From: Zanthoxylum bungeanum
Taxonomy: Eukaryota > Streptophyta > Magnoliopsida > Sapindales > Rutaceae
Assembly: GCA_019454045.1 (NCBI GenBank)
Contig: SKCR01025357.1
Coordinates: forward strand, 163,044-227,043
DNA length: 64,000 nucleotides
Direction of reading: 5' to 3'
In this document: positions 11,910 through 22,300 of the stretch, piece by piece
Layout: the number at the start of each line of letters is the position of its first letter
Position numbering within the stretch: position 1 is the stretch's first letter
Notes under the pieces: model-generated
Told to the model about the DNA's origin: nothing
What the model saw: the letters and a program-made list of their open reading frames with translations, nothing else
Database searches by the model: none
Program-made: the position numbers and the translations under genes

Positions 11910-12033
11910 TTAAATTGTTGTGCATTGGCTCTCCAAAAACCACTGTGGTTGGTCTCGTCTGTGCGAACAAATCATTCAGCAGTCCCGCGGGGTACGGCTC
12001 GTCATTTTGAGCCACAATGGTCGGGTTTTTCCT

Positions 12034-12561
12034 TCATTTAGAACTCTGGTCGGCCCATAATTCCCTTCGTACATGAAGTACTCGGCCGAATTTGTCTCTG
12101 CAGTGAAAAGCTTGTTGTCGGCATGCACTATCTCCACCTCGTCCCTCTGGTTCCAGAAAACTAGGCATTGATGAAGGGACGAAGGAATGCATCGGCTTGC
12201 CGTGTAACCAGTCTCGTCTTAAGAGCATATTGTATGTTGTCGGCCCATCTATGACAAAAAATACTAATATTTTCGTAATACTTCCCACTTGCAAGTCCAA
12301 AGGAATAACCCATTTGGCCGTCGTCGCCCCTCCATTAAAGCCGGTAAGAAACACTTCCGTAGGGAGGAGGTCTTCTTCTGACTTTTCCAAGCGTCCTAGC
12401 ATCCTAACTGGTATTGCATTAATGGCCGCCCCATTATCAATCAACACTTTGGTGATAGGTATCCTATTAGCCTTTGCTTTCACGTACAGCGGCCGCAGAT
12501 GCTTTGTCATTTGTGGTGGTGGCTTTTGGAATATCACCTTCCCTGACAGACCTATCTCCAT
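12034..12561 (-). pseudogene. Retroviral-type aspartic protease remnant
   Basis: The minus-strand frame shows VLIDNGAAINAIP, the position of the DSGA catalytic loop with serine replaced by asparagine. Downstream come the flap-side YNMLLRRDWLHG and VPSSMPSFL, typical of plant gypsy proteases (usually YNILLGRDWIH). The D-S/T-G replacement suggests the enzyme is dead. It lies between the gag-linker and RT segments, in normal order. Confidence 0.8.
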
Positions 12562-12781
12562 TGCTTGATCGCCCTCATTGTTAGCTTGAGGCGATTTCTC
12601 TTATATGTCTCATCCAGATGGTAGCAACGTGGCTGGTGCACCTTGAGAGACGTTATTGATGGCCAATCTTCGTTTTTCGGCCCTGGTGATGGTCTGTTTT
12701 ACCTTAGGTGTCCCATACAAAACGAGGAATGGATATCGTCCCAAATCTTCTCCCAGCGTCCCGACTGCAGGATTGTCGGCC

Positions 12782-15309
12782 TCATACAATTCTTTGAGAA
12801 GCCGATTTTATGAAATTCATTTTTTTCCTTGCTTCGGTTTTAATGTCTATCTCTTCTTCTATGTCGGTCATTTCCTCATCCGAAGCCTCCCTATCTGTTA
12901 TTGAGAGCGCTGCAAATTCGGTTTCGTTGCCCTCATAGACGTTTTCGCTTGTTCCAACTTCTCTGCTGTTATCCCCCTTGAATTTCACGGGCAATAAGTA
13001 ATGGTTGGCCACAACCGGTGGCATACTGCCGAACTGAATGACGATAGGAGGTTCTTCGTCGTCTGTTTCGTCCCGCTTTTTCCTGTCAAACTTGGTGCGT
13101 TCATCGCCGCTCGTCACTGTTTTTTACTGTCTTCTGATTTCTCCATGATGCAAGGGCTACGACCCGTGGTGGCTTTTGCTTCGCCTTGTTGGCGCATCAT
13201 TCGGCCATAGTTTCTCTGATGTCGCCTTAACTGCGTCCTTGTCATTTCGTCCACGGGGGAATAATTCCTGCCTGGACGCTGTCCTGACAGTGGCCTTTGG
13301 TATGAATGCCATATATTGGGCCGATGAATTTTCGGCCTAAACGTTCTTACATTTTGGACGAAATTTGAATTTTCCCCATAGAATCTTGGGGCAAAAGTTC
13401 GTGGCTGCCATGCTGCTGACTCTTTCTTCACGGGCCTTTCACAAGTCTCTTCTAACTCCCTCATCCATTCTATATTGTTCTTGCATCGAATACAAACATT
13501 CGGCCGTTCTCCGTGCTCTGAAGGTGCCTTAATCCTCTCTAGAGCGCTTGGACGATGATGGTGTTGTCCTTCGTCTAGAACTAATTTGACCTTCGGCAGA
13601 TTCATCTTGGCAAGGTCTGGGTTGATCATGTTCAATTCCACCGACTTTGGAAAAGGGTTGTTATCCACTGCCATCTTTTTCTCGAACGTAATTCGTCCAG
13701 ATTCTATGGCATCCTGTAAAACATTTCGAAAAACAAGACAATTATTAGTTGTATGAGACCATGCATTGTGCCACTTGCAATATTTTTTACTACCGATTGT
13801 TCGGCTGTTGGCAACGTATGTCGATCGCTCAAACTAATTTGTTTATCTTTGTACACTGGTCGAATATGGCATCCACTTTAGTGATATCAAAAGAGAAGTT
13901 CCTACTCTTTTTCGTTCTTTTCATTGGCTTGGGGCTCCGCCCACGTCTTACAAATGTAAGGCTTCCCCTTAACCAATTCGGCCAAACATAAGTCGGCCGA
14001 TTCGACGTCTACTTCGCCCATCTCATAATCAATGTTTCTATAATACGTCCCTTTACTCGAATTTTTTATTTGTTCCTTTCTCGTAATAACCGCTCATAAC
14101 GCACCACACTAGTGGTGAGTTGGGGAAGGTCAAAAAACTCGCGATCCTGAAATTTCTTTTTAAAATCGAGATTGAGGCAATCTTGAGCGATTCTCACAAA
14201 TTCCTTTTCGGGCAGAGGCACGTAACATCGGCCTCGGGCTACCTTAAACCGCTGTAAAAATGTCTCGGCCCACTCTCCTGGCAACTGTCTTAGGTTTGCC
14301 AAATCGGCCAAGGCTACTTCAGATTCGGCTTTGTAAAATTACGCATGGAACAATTGTTCCATTTGCTGCCAACTTTCTACCGAATTGGCCGGCAGACTGA
14401 CATACCAGGAGAAAGCTACTCCTGACAATGAGCCGTGAAATAACCTCAATTTGTGGAAATCATTGACTTCCCCACACTGAAGGGTAAATCGCCCTATGTG
14501 TTCCATGGTAGAAACCTCCTCAGACCCCGTAAATAGGGAAAAATCTGGTATCTTGTAGTTTCGAGGCCACAGATAAGCCACATCGATCCAATCAGGATAC
14601 GGCTTCCGATATCTTGGCCGAATTGGCCGTATGCCTAGACCGAATTGGTCTTGAAGGATCTCGGTCATTTGTTCCCTTAATATATCGTTGCCATTAAATG
14701 GCACGGCTATGGGCGGCGGCTGCGGTCCTCTCAAAAGTGGGACATAATCGTGATTCTGCCCCTGAGAAGCCTGGATGCCTTGAGGCAACACCACTTCATG
14801 TTGTGCCATGCTTGGCCCTTGGTGCATATTTGGCCCTAATTGTGGGCCGTTGCCCCCCAGGACTTATTCCTCCTCCCTGAGAACCGTAAGGATGTTGGTC
14901 CCTTGCGCAGGAACATTACTAGGGCCAGCCTCCTGACTGCTTTGGTGCAGGGAGGGGCGCGGTCCACGGCAGCGCCGTCCCGCCGTTCACACATTTGGCC
15001 ATTAATTCATTTAACGAGCTTAGATGTTGGCCATGTTTTCGTAATGTGAGTTGCTAGTTGATACGAATTTGTCTATGACATGTGCATTTTGAAGCCTAAC
15101 CTGTTCGCAACATCCTGCGTGAATTCACCGAACAATGCGCGTACCGCGTTAGGGCCGAGCTCCCTCATAGGTTCGTATCGACTAGCGTCTGCCAGACCCT
15201 CGAAATGACCGACTACGGTTGGAACGTGGGGCTGGTTGGTTTGCTCCAGTCCCTTCCTCCCTCCGCGCGCTCGAGCCAGTTTGAGCGTTTCTTTTCGGAG
15301 GCACTCCAC
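12782..15309 (-). pseudogene. Fragmented gag and gag-protease linker
   Basis: Four open pieces are read on the minus strand: 15309-15073 (start), 14827-14339, 14311-14066 and 13674-12782. The second contains YKIPDFSLFTGSEEVSTMEH and VAFSWYVSLPANSVESWQQM, which match the Gag core of plant Ty3/gypsy elements. The third continues it (LPGEWAETFLQRFKVARGRC). The fourth is a basic, then acidic linker. A stop separates pieces two and three, and frameshifts separate the others. No clear zinc knuckle was found (CIRCKNNIEW is not one). Confidence 0.8.
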
Positions 15310-15323
15310 TATTTACACCAATT

Positions 15324-15341
15324 CTCCCACTGTGGTCGCCA
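15324..15341 (-). promoter_or_regulatory. Primer-binding site
   Basis: The minus strand reads TGGCGACCACAGTGGGAG a few bases inside the 5' LTR. It is related to TGGCGACTCCACTGGGGA used by LARD A and LARD B in this window. Confidence 0.65.
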
Positions 15342-15346
15342 AAAAC

Positions 15347-15970
15347 TGTTTGCGCGATTTTTGTTCGCGAAGAAGAAGAGAAACGTGTAAGGTTCAAACC
15401 TCCTGAGACAAAGTCCCAGCAAGGGGTGTTTGATTAAGTGAATAAGCCTCCAAGGGGCGCAAGCACACAAATTACAGTCCTAAAAGTTATAGAAACTAAA
15501 AGATAAAAAAAATGCTCGTTTGAGTCTTCATTTGATTGTCTCTTTCTCTCTGTCCGAGTGAGCTTTTATAGTGAAACTTGTAAACTGTTTGGGCGGTCCC
15601 AGTATCTCCCTGCAGCTGCTGGATCGTGCCTTTAACCGTTGGGCTGTGCGTCTCAACTGCTTGATCGTGGGTTGAGTTTTTATAGTGAACTTGTAAACCG
15701 CTTGGGCGGTCCCAGTATCTCCCTGCAGCTGCCGGATCGTGTCTGTAACCGTTGAGCTGCGTGTCTCAACTGCTCGGTTGTGGAGGGAAAACCGTCCAAC
15801 TGTTGCGATTGTGGAAGCAATTGCATCATGCATTTTCGTCCTAACCGCTACTTCGGTCGTCTCGACTCTTCGTCGCTCTTCGCTCTATCGTCCTTCTCCT
15901 TCGTCTTCTCCTTCTTTCCTTCGTCTTAGGGCGATTTCGTTCTAGGGTGACATTATTTCCTTTGTCAACA
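15347..15970 (-). repeat. 5' LTR, 624 bp, with duplicated TATA module
   Basis: Copy of 8804-9422. A tandem duplication of about 114 bp inside the LTR carries a TATAAAA box in each copy (near 15569 and 15683, minus strand). Both LTRs have it, so it predates insertion. Confidence 0.9.
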
Positions 15971-16585
15971 AAACACTCTTACAGAACATTCACTCAGGTT
16001 ATCGTCTATTACTATACATGCACGCGTGACAAGAGATTATAAAAAGATAAAAAAAAAAAAAAAAAAAAAAGCACTGTAGTCAAATCCCATAGAATGATCC
16101 TAAAAAGATTAGATTAACTTTCGGCTTTTATTTATTTATTTATTTATACTATTTTTACCCATAATATGGTAAAATATACCATTAATCAATTTTCAACTTT
16201 TGTATCACTCATAGATTAGGTAAATTACTTTTGACCTAAAAAGAGAAAAAGAATGGCGGGTCATTTTATTAATATCCATGATGCATGTTCATGGCCTACA
16301 ATCCCGCATGTCACGGAGCCCAAAGTTGTGGCTTTATTATGAGTTTTTTACAAATTGGGTACGCGTGACAGAACGTTATAAGAAACTTGGTAAAACTTAG
16401 CTCAATATCTAGTCAAATTCTATGGAGTCAAATTCTATGAATATGGTCCACTTTCACTCTGCCGTGACTCATGGCCTAATGGAAACCCTTTTGTCAACTT
16501 CAAGGCTTGAGCTTTTTTTTCCTTTACATTAAGTAGGCTTCTTCATTGGAAACTTGGGACTCTACAGGTTCCTCTTTATGCTTCA
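15971..16585 (+). other. Spacer and probable promoter region of the TBL gene
   Basis: Contains a run of about 24 A at 16049-16071 and AT-rich sequence up to the TBL start codon. No TATA box is convincing enough to call. Confidence 0.4.
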
Positions 16586-18095
16586 ATGGCTAAACCAGCA
16601 AATAAGCCTAATATTTTCTTGCTGATCAGTATTTTTATATGTTTCTTCACTGGCAAGTCATCCCAGATTGGCATTGATCACAATGAGTTTTGGCTCAATG
16701 AAGAAGACAGTGACGTTAACATGGTCCAAACGCAACATGGCTCATCAAAGCATTGTGATTTTAGTTCTGGTAAATGGGTTTATGATCCATCTTATCCTCT
16801 TTATGATTCTAGTTGCCCTTATCTTAGTACTGCTGTAAGCTGTCAGAAAAATGGGAGACCAGATTCTGATTATCAGAAGTGGAAATGGAAGCCTCATTCT
16901 TGTTCAATTCCAAGGTACTTGAAGAAAAAAATATGTTAATTTTAGCAGGAATAGATGTGTATGCACTGATATGATATCTTTGGTTCAGGTTTGATGCACT
17001 GAAGTATCTTGCAAAGATGAGAAAGAAAAGAATAATGCTGGTTGGTGATTCTATAATGAGGAACCAATGGGAGTCTCTGGTTTGCTTAGTGCAAGGAGTT
17101 GTTCCAACGGGGCGCAAGAAAGTGACTTACAATGGCCTTTCAATGGCCTTCCATGCTTTGGTAAGATCTTGTGATCACTGTTTCTTTTTTCATCTTAATT
17201 TTATCAGTTGTTTACTTTATATGTATGTGTTGTTTTAACAGGATTTTGAGACATCAATTGAGTTTTCTTGGGCTCCACTCCTTGTTGAACTGAAGAAAGG
17301 ACCCGAAAACAAGAGAATACTGCATTTGGATTTGATTGAAGATAATGCAAGATATTGGAGAGGAGCTGACATTCTTGTGTTTGATTCAGCTCACTGGTGG
17401 ACTCACTCTGAAAAATGGAGTTCGTAAGATGAATTTTCGACTTAAAAGTTGCATACTATATATATATATTGTGATTTAAATTGTATTTACTTGAGCAGTA
17501 GCTTGATTTCACAATCCTAGTTGAAATGACTATGACTAATTCCAGGTGGGACTATTACATGGAGGGACAGTTTCTATTTAAAAGTATGAATCCGATGATT
17601 GCTTATCAGAAAGGACTTACGACATGGGCAAAATGGATTGATTTGAATGTTGATCCTCGTAGAACCAGAGTGATTTTCCGAAGCATGTCACCTGGGAACA
17701 ACAGGTATAATGCAATTTGTTATGCAAATGTAAACTGTGTTTTCCTTTTTAATTATGCCATTTAAGTAGTAGCTATCTTTTTGTTTTCCTTCGACAGAGA
17801 AAATGGCTGGAAATGTAACAAGCAGAACACTCCTCTGGCCTTTTCTAGTCATCAACGTGTTCCTGAGCAACTATTAGTACTTAAAGAGGTGCTGCGAAGA
17901 ATGAGATTTCCGGTATACTTGCAAGATATTACAACAATGTCAGCTCTCCGGGGAGACGGGCATCCTTCCGTTTACAGAAGGTCTATGGATCAAGAAGAAA
18001 GACAGCACAGTAAAGACTTCACCGCTGACTGTAGCCACTGGTGCCTCCCTGGGGTGCCTGATATCTGGAATGAAATGTTAAGTGCATTGCTTTAA
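16586..18095 (+). CDS. TRICHOME BIREFRINGENCE-LIKE protein (PC-esterase family), five exons
   Basis: Five exons join in frame with GT..AG borders: 16586-16914, 16989-17160, 17242-17423, 17546-17704 and 17798-18095. They give 1140 nt, 379 aa. Residues 8-24 are a hydrophobic signal anchor, as in Golgi type II proteins. Residues about 56-111 form the PMR5 N-terminal (TBL) domain (HCDFSSGKWVYD, KWKWKPHSC). The esterase domain carries the GDS motif (VGDSIMRNQWESL, Ser131) and the C-terminal DxxH motif (DCSHWCLPGVPDIWNE, Asp358/His361). This is the expected catalytic set of plant polysaccharide O-acetyltransferases, which act on xylan, mannan, xyloglucan or pectin in the Golgi. The short length and FRSMSPGNNRENGWKC, instead of the HFEGGEW form, suggest one of the shorter TBL subclades. 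Substrate cannot be read from sequence. All key residues are present and no disruption is seen. Confidence 0.93.
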
Positions 18096-18674
18096 GTGAA
18101 AATGACTAAAGATTATTTATAAGTAGACTGTATAATAATTTATAGTACTTAAATGTTTTGGATGCTTTTCAAAGATTTGTTTGCATGTGTGGGCAGGTCA
18201 TTTTTACTTGGAACAAATTGCTAACTGAACTGAAGTTGAGTTTCTGCTTCATTTCATATGAGGAGCTGTAGCTTTTACTTTTTGCAAATGTTTCTGATCA
18301 AACCAGCAACTGATGAACAACTTGCTACATAATTATCTGTAACTTTTGCTTTTCCAATTGAAATAGGACACGTGGTGACCTTCATTTTATATGGCTCCCA
18401 CTTTCTTAACTATGAACTTTTCATCACTTTGTCAAAATGATGAATATGATTCTCATTGAATTATGAAGAGGTTAGATTTGCCTTCATACTGAAACATATA
18501 TACATACCTTGGACAAATCAGATTTCCCGAGGTTAGATTTGCCTTCATACTGAAACCGATTTGCCTGTATTAACCATCAATCATAGTGAATTTTGTTATG
18601 GTTCATAGTTGATATGTACTGCCTAAGAATCAACAGCATACATTTGCTAATCTAAGTACCTGAAATAACAAATG
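18096..18674 (+). other. TBL 3' flank and intergenic
   Basis: Probable 3' UTR of the TBL gene followed by spacer. A direct repeat of about 23 bp (GAGGTTAGATTTGCCTTCAT plus a few bases) occurs at 18468 and 18530. No gene is seen. Confidence 0.5.
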
Positions 18675-19135
18675 CATTACATCTAATGGGGAGCAAACCT
18701 CTTCCTTATACGTAGCAATTTCCTTGGCAGTCAATACAGAAGATTTCTCCAAAAGCTCCTCCTTAATGTCTCAAACAAATATTGTAGATGGGATTATCTG
18801 CAATCCAGGGTTTTGGCAATCGAAACTCCCCAGAATAGTCGTCCGAGTGCCTCCAACATTCATTTGGAAGTGTACTATACCCCTAGCAAAAATCCTGTTT
18901 TGTGTATCGACAAACCCTGCATAGATCTTCCCTCTTAACACAGATGCTATCTCAGCAGCTCTTGGATGGAAATGCGGAACATTACCACCTCCGTGGACAT
19001 GCCTAGAGTGTTCAAGCCTGGAAAGACATTCACATTAATGGGATTTGATGCTAATCCAGTTTCACTGAACTTCCTGGGAAATTTTATGCCCAAAAAAACA
19101 AAATCTTCAACAGTTTCAAGTGATGAGTTACAAGT
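18675..19135 (-). pseudogene. Germin-like protein (cupin) pseudogene
   Basis: The minus strand, read in changing frames, gives germin-like segments in the correct order: FPRKFSETGLASNPINVNVF, PGLNTLGMS, then HGGGNVPHFHPRAAE (cupin motif 1 with the two His and Glu metal ligands). It continues as SVLRGKIYAGFVDT, IVHFQMNVGG (cupin motif 2 remnant), FDCQNPGLQIIPSTIF, EELLEKSSVLTAKE and ATYKEEVCSPLDV. The usual segment before motif 2 (GDV..FPxG) is missing. There are frameshifts and stops, and no signal-peptide exon is visible. Intact family members are secreted Mn-binding cupins of about 210-220 aa. It lies just 3' of the ACR11-like gene on the same strand. Confidence 0.8.
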
Positions 19136-19344
19136 TAGAAGCCAAGAGAAGTGAAATTAACTCGCTTTCAAATTGACTAAAACTGTAAAACAATGCCAAG
19201 TATTTTGTTCCAGAAACATTCGAGGATGTAATTAAGACGGAATCAGAATCTCCAGCATACAGTTTCAATAGTGAGCTTGCAGAGAACAGAGTACAGGGTC
19301 CAAGATACATTCCGTTTACAACAAATTAGCTATTCTTCTGATTA

Positions 19345-22300
19345 TTAGTAACTGTCAATATCTGTTTCCGGCCTTCGTAGGTGGTAACGCAGACAGTTCA
19401 CCAACACCTGTAGGTTTAAAGAAGAAAAAAGTCGTGGAGACAGGAGTGTGAGCAAGAGAAAGAATTTAGCATAAATCACACGTGGCTAGATGATAAGTAA
19501 ATAACTAAGTAATCCCAGTACTCTCCCAGAAAAGTTAGAATGGAAGGACATTTGACAGAAACAATTACCTGAGACAATGAACTGTTTAATGCAGCGCCTC
19601 TGTAGCTGACATGAAATTTGTCTTTGGCTATGAGTCCCTATTGAAAGACAAGAAAAATCAGTAAGAATTCAGAACGCTAGCCTGTGATAGTTGTGTGCGG
19701 ATATGTGGAGATAATGAATGGAAGAAAAAAAAGAGGAAGAGGTGAGAAAGAAAGAATACTTCAGTATCAATCTCAGCAGATTCAACTTCAATATTGACAT
19801 CAGCAATGATTTTCATGATATCTACAAGTAATCCAGGCCGATCTGCTGTTTCTATGTAAAGCAAGCTGGTAAAATACACAATGAAGGTGCAAGTAAATAA
19901 CAATCCAAATACCTCTTCGCAAGGTGGTAAAAAATTCATTATTTCTTTTAAATCCTCAAACGATAGTTTGACTTTAACAGAAATAGAACAAAAATAGATT
20001 ACATGTGAACTACGGTAGCAAAAGGCATTTCAATCAAAATATTTAGAAGATACAAACCTTCTCTTAGGTTCATCATCCTTGACATGTATACGAGTTGCAA
20101 TATCAACATCAAGCTGCCACCAACAAAGTCACTAATTTAACTTCAAGTGTGTAGAATTACAGTAAGGACATGCAAGACATGTATTGAGTACTGAGCTAAG
20201 AGACCTCATACAACAGAAACTCAATATACACCCTAATGACAATATGTGTGTTTTAGAATTCACACATATTGCATACACGCTTTTATTTGTTGTGCCTAAT
20301 CTTGCACAGCATAGAAAACGAAGAAAATATCTTCTTAAAAGAATCAATGACCCTATACAGATTGGAGAAATTAAGCAGAATTATACAGGAAAAAAACACT
20401 TTTCTAAACTAACACGAACGGACCAAAGTACTAGATTGACAAGCGGCTAAATCAACCAAAGGAAAACAAAGAACTGCATGGATGGGGAAATTAAAGCAAT
20501 TGAGCATTTTCTAACCTAAAAACTAACAACATAATAGCAAGCTAGCTGCTTTTATTGGTAGTGAGAGTTCTCTCTTCAATTCAAGGTTCTAGCATTATCA
20601 TTTGAGAAGAAATGCCTCGTAGGTAGCCAACATAGACATTAATATATGAAATTACGAATTTATCTTTTTTCCTTCAATTTCTACCATATATTTCCCAGAG
20701 CTGAAGCATCATGCTTCAGCCAGAGGATCATGAATTGTTTACCCGCTGCAGCAGAAAATAATTGTTCTATGATACACTTCATTACAGTTGGCTGTCAATA
20801 TATACATTCATAGTGTTAGTACAGCCAAAACATTTGCAATAAAAATAATGTCTATCGCATAAAAATTACCAGTGAAATAATTAAAGCAAATTATAACGGA
20901 GAGGGTTTTGTTAAAAATCTCTAAGTAGACCACCTTTTTCTCTGGAGCTTTTATCCCAAAAGCCTCACCCATTGCAAGTTGCACACTAGATTCCTAGCAT
21001 CAAAGGACAAACTAATCAGTAAACTTGAAGAAAACAAGTCTACTTGAAGAATTCATTGAGAGCTTGATGCAGAATAAGAAATAATATTAGGAATTTTGGA
21101 ATATAAGGGTTTTTTTTCAAGTCAAGACTTTGTTAGGTGTTTACGATAGGCTTAGTCTTCCTAATATAAGTTTTATTATTTGGACAGGTTTAACATGACT
21201 TAGTAGGAGTATATTTCTTTCCATATCAGAAGTTTGCTTATTTTATTTTGTATTTGGGTCTTGCTCACAATAAATAGGCCATTATTTTCCAGTTTCGAGT
21301 CAAACATGATGTTATTGATGGAATGTTCGATAAAATGTTTTGGTTATTCCCCATGTTTCTTCAATTATTTTTCCCATTTCTTAGATTTTTCTAGCAATTC
21401 TTCCTCTTTTATTTCATTTGATAACCTGTCCTATATGTATATCCAACCCCCCCCCCCACATTCTTCAATTATTCACCACTTTGTTCTTTTTTTTTGGAGG
21501 GCCATTTCTTCCTCTTTAGTTTATTCAATAATATTCTAAATAGAGAAGTTTTCTTACATTCATCATTTTCCCAAAAAACATGCACAAACAACAGACATGC
21601 AAGGAGAAGTATTTAACAGTATCAAATCAGCATACATACTGGATGATACTTCAAAAGATTGTTAATGATGGTAAGTCGAATTCTCTCTAGCAAGTCAGGA
21701 TCTTCAACTTTGCGCCCAGTGTCTCTAGCATAACAAAAACAAATCTCAGAGAGCTAAGAAATTGCAAAACCTATAAAAGATTGTTACTTTGCTCATCTAG
21801 TATGCCCACTCAATGTACAATTCATGTCCTAATATATGCATGGGACAAATGTCAACATATTATTAGCAAATTGGGAAAATAATCAAGTTATCATACATTA
21901 CCTGTCAACATAAATGCAAAATATCTAATCTGAATGTCGATTCACTATAAAACATAAACCAATTTATGGATTGTTGATTTGAAGACGAACCACCACCATA
22001 ATTCGAAACATAAAGTTATTAACTCACATTCATGTAAATGCAACATGGTAGGTATCACAAGGCCTTTTATCAAGGGTTTAACAGTAGGCTCATAGCCCTC
22101 TTTTCCACTTTGGAAAAAAAAAAGAACAGTAGAAGTAAATATATTGCAACATACGGTAGCCAGTAAAGAAAGTATGCCACAGTGAAAATCTAGAAAATAA
22201 ACATTTATCGAGCATAGTACTTCTTATGTAAGCAGTCATCAGTTTTCTAGAAAATTGATGGCAGTGGCATGTTGACAAACTGCAGTTGAACTGACTACGA

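Larger units (their letters stand above)
8804..15970 (-). mobile_element. Ty3/gypsy LTR retrotransposon lacking integrase
   Basis: Two LTRs (8804-9422 and 15347-15970) flank gag, protease, RT and RNase H remnants, all on the minus strand. LTR ends are TGTTGACAAA and CGCAAACA. The outer flanks share AAAC directly (GAAAC left, AAACA right). RNase H stops at about 9587, only 165 bp before the 3' LTR, so the integrase module present in autonomous relatives is missing. The RT (DGYAGYNHI, YVDD) is of the plant Ty3/gypsy type. Confidence 0.9.

Noticed and set aside
13495..13525. Zinc knuckle in the gag of the second element (CIRCKNNIEW)
   Set aside because: Lacks the CCHC spacing and the His.
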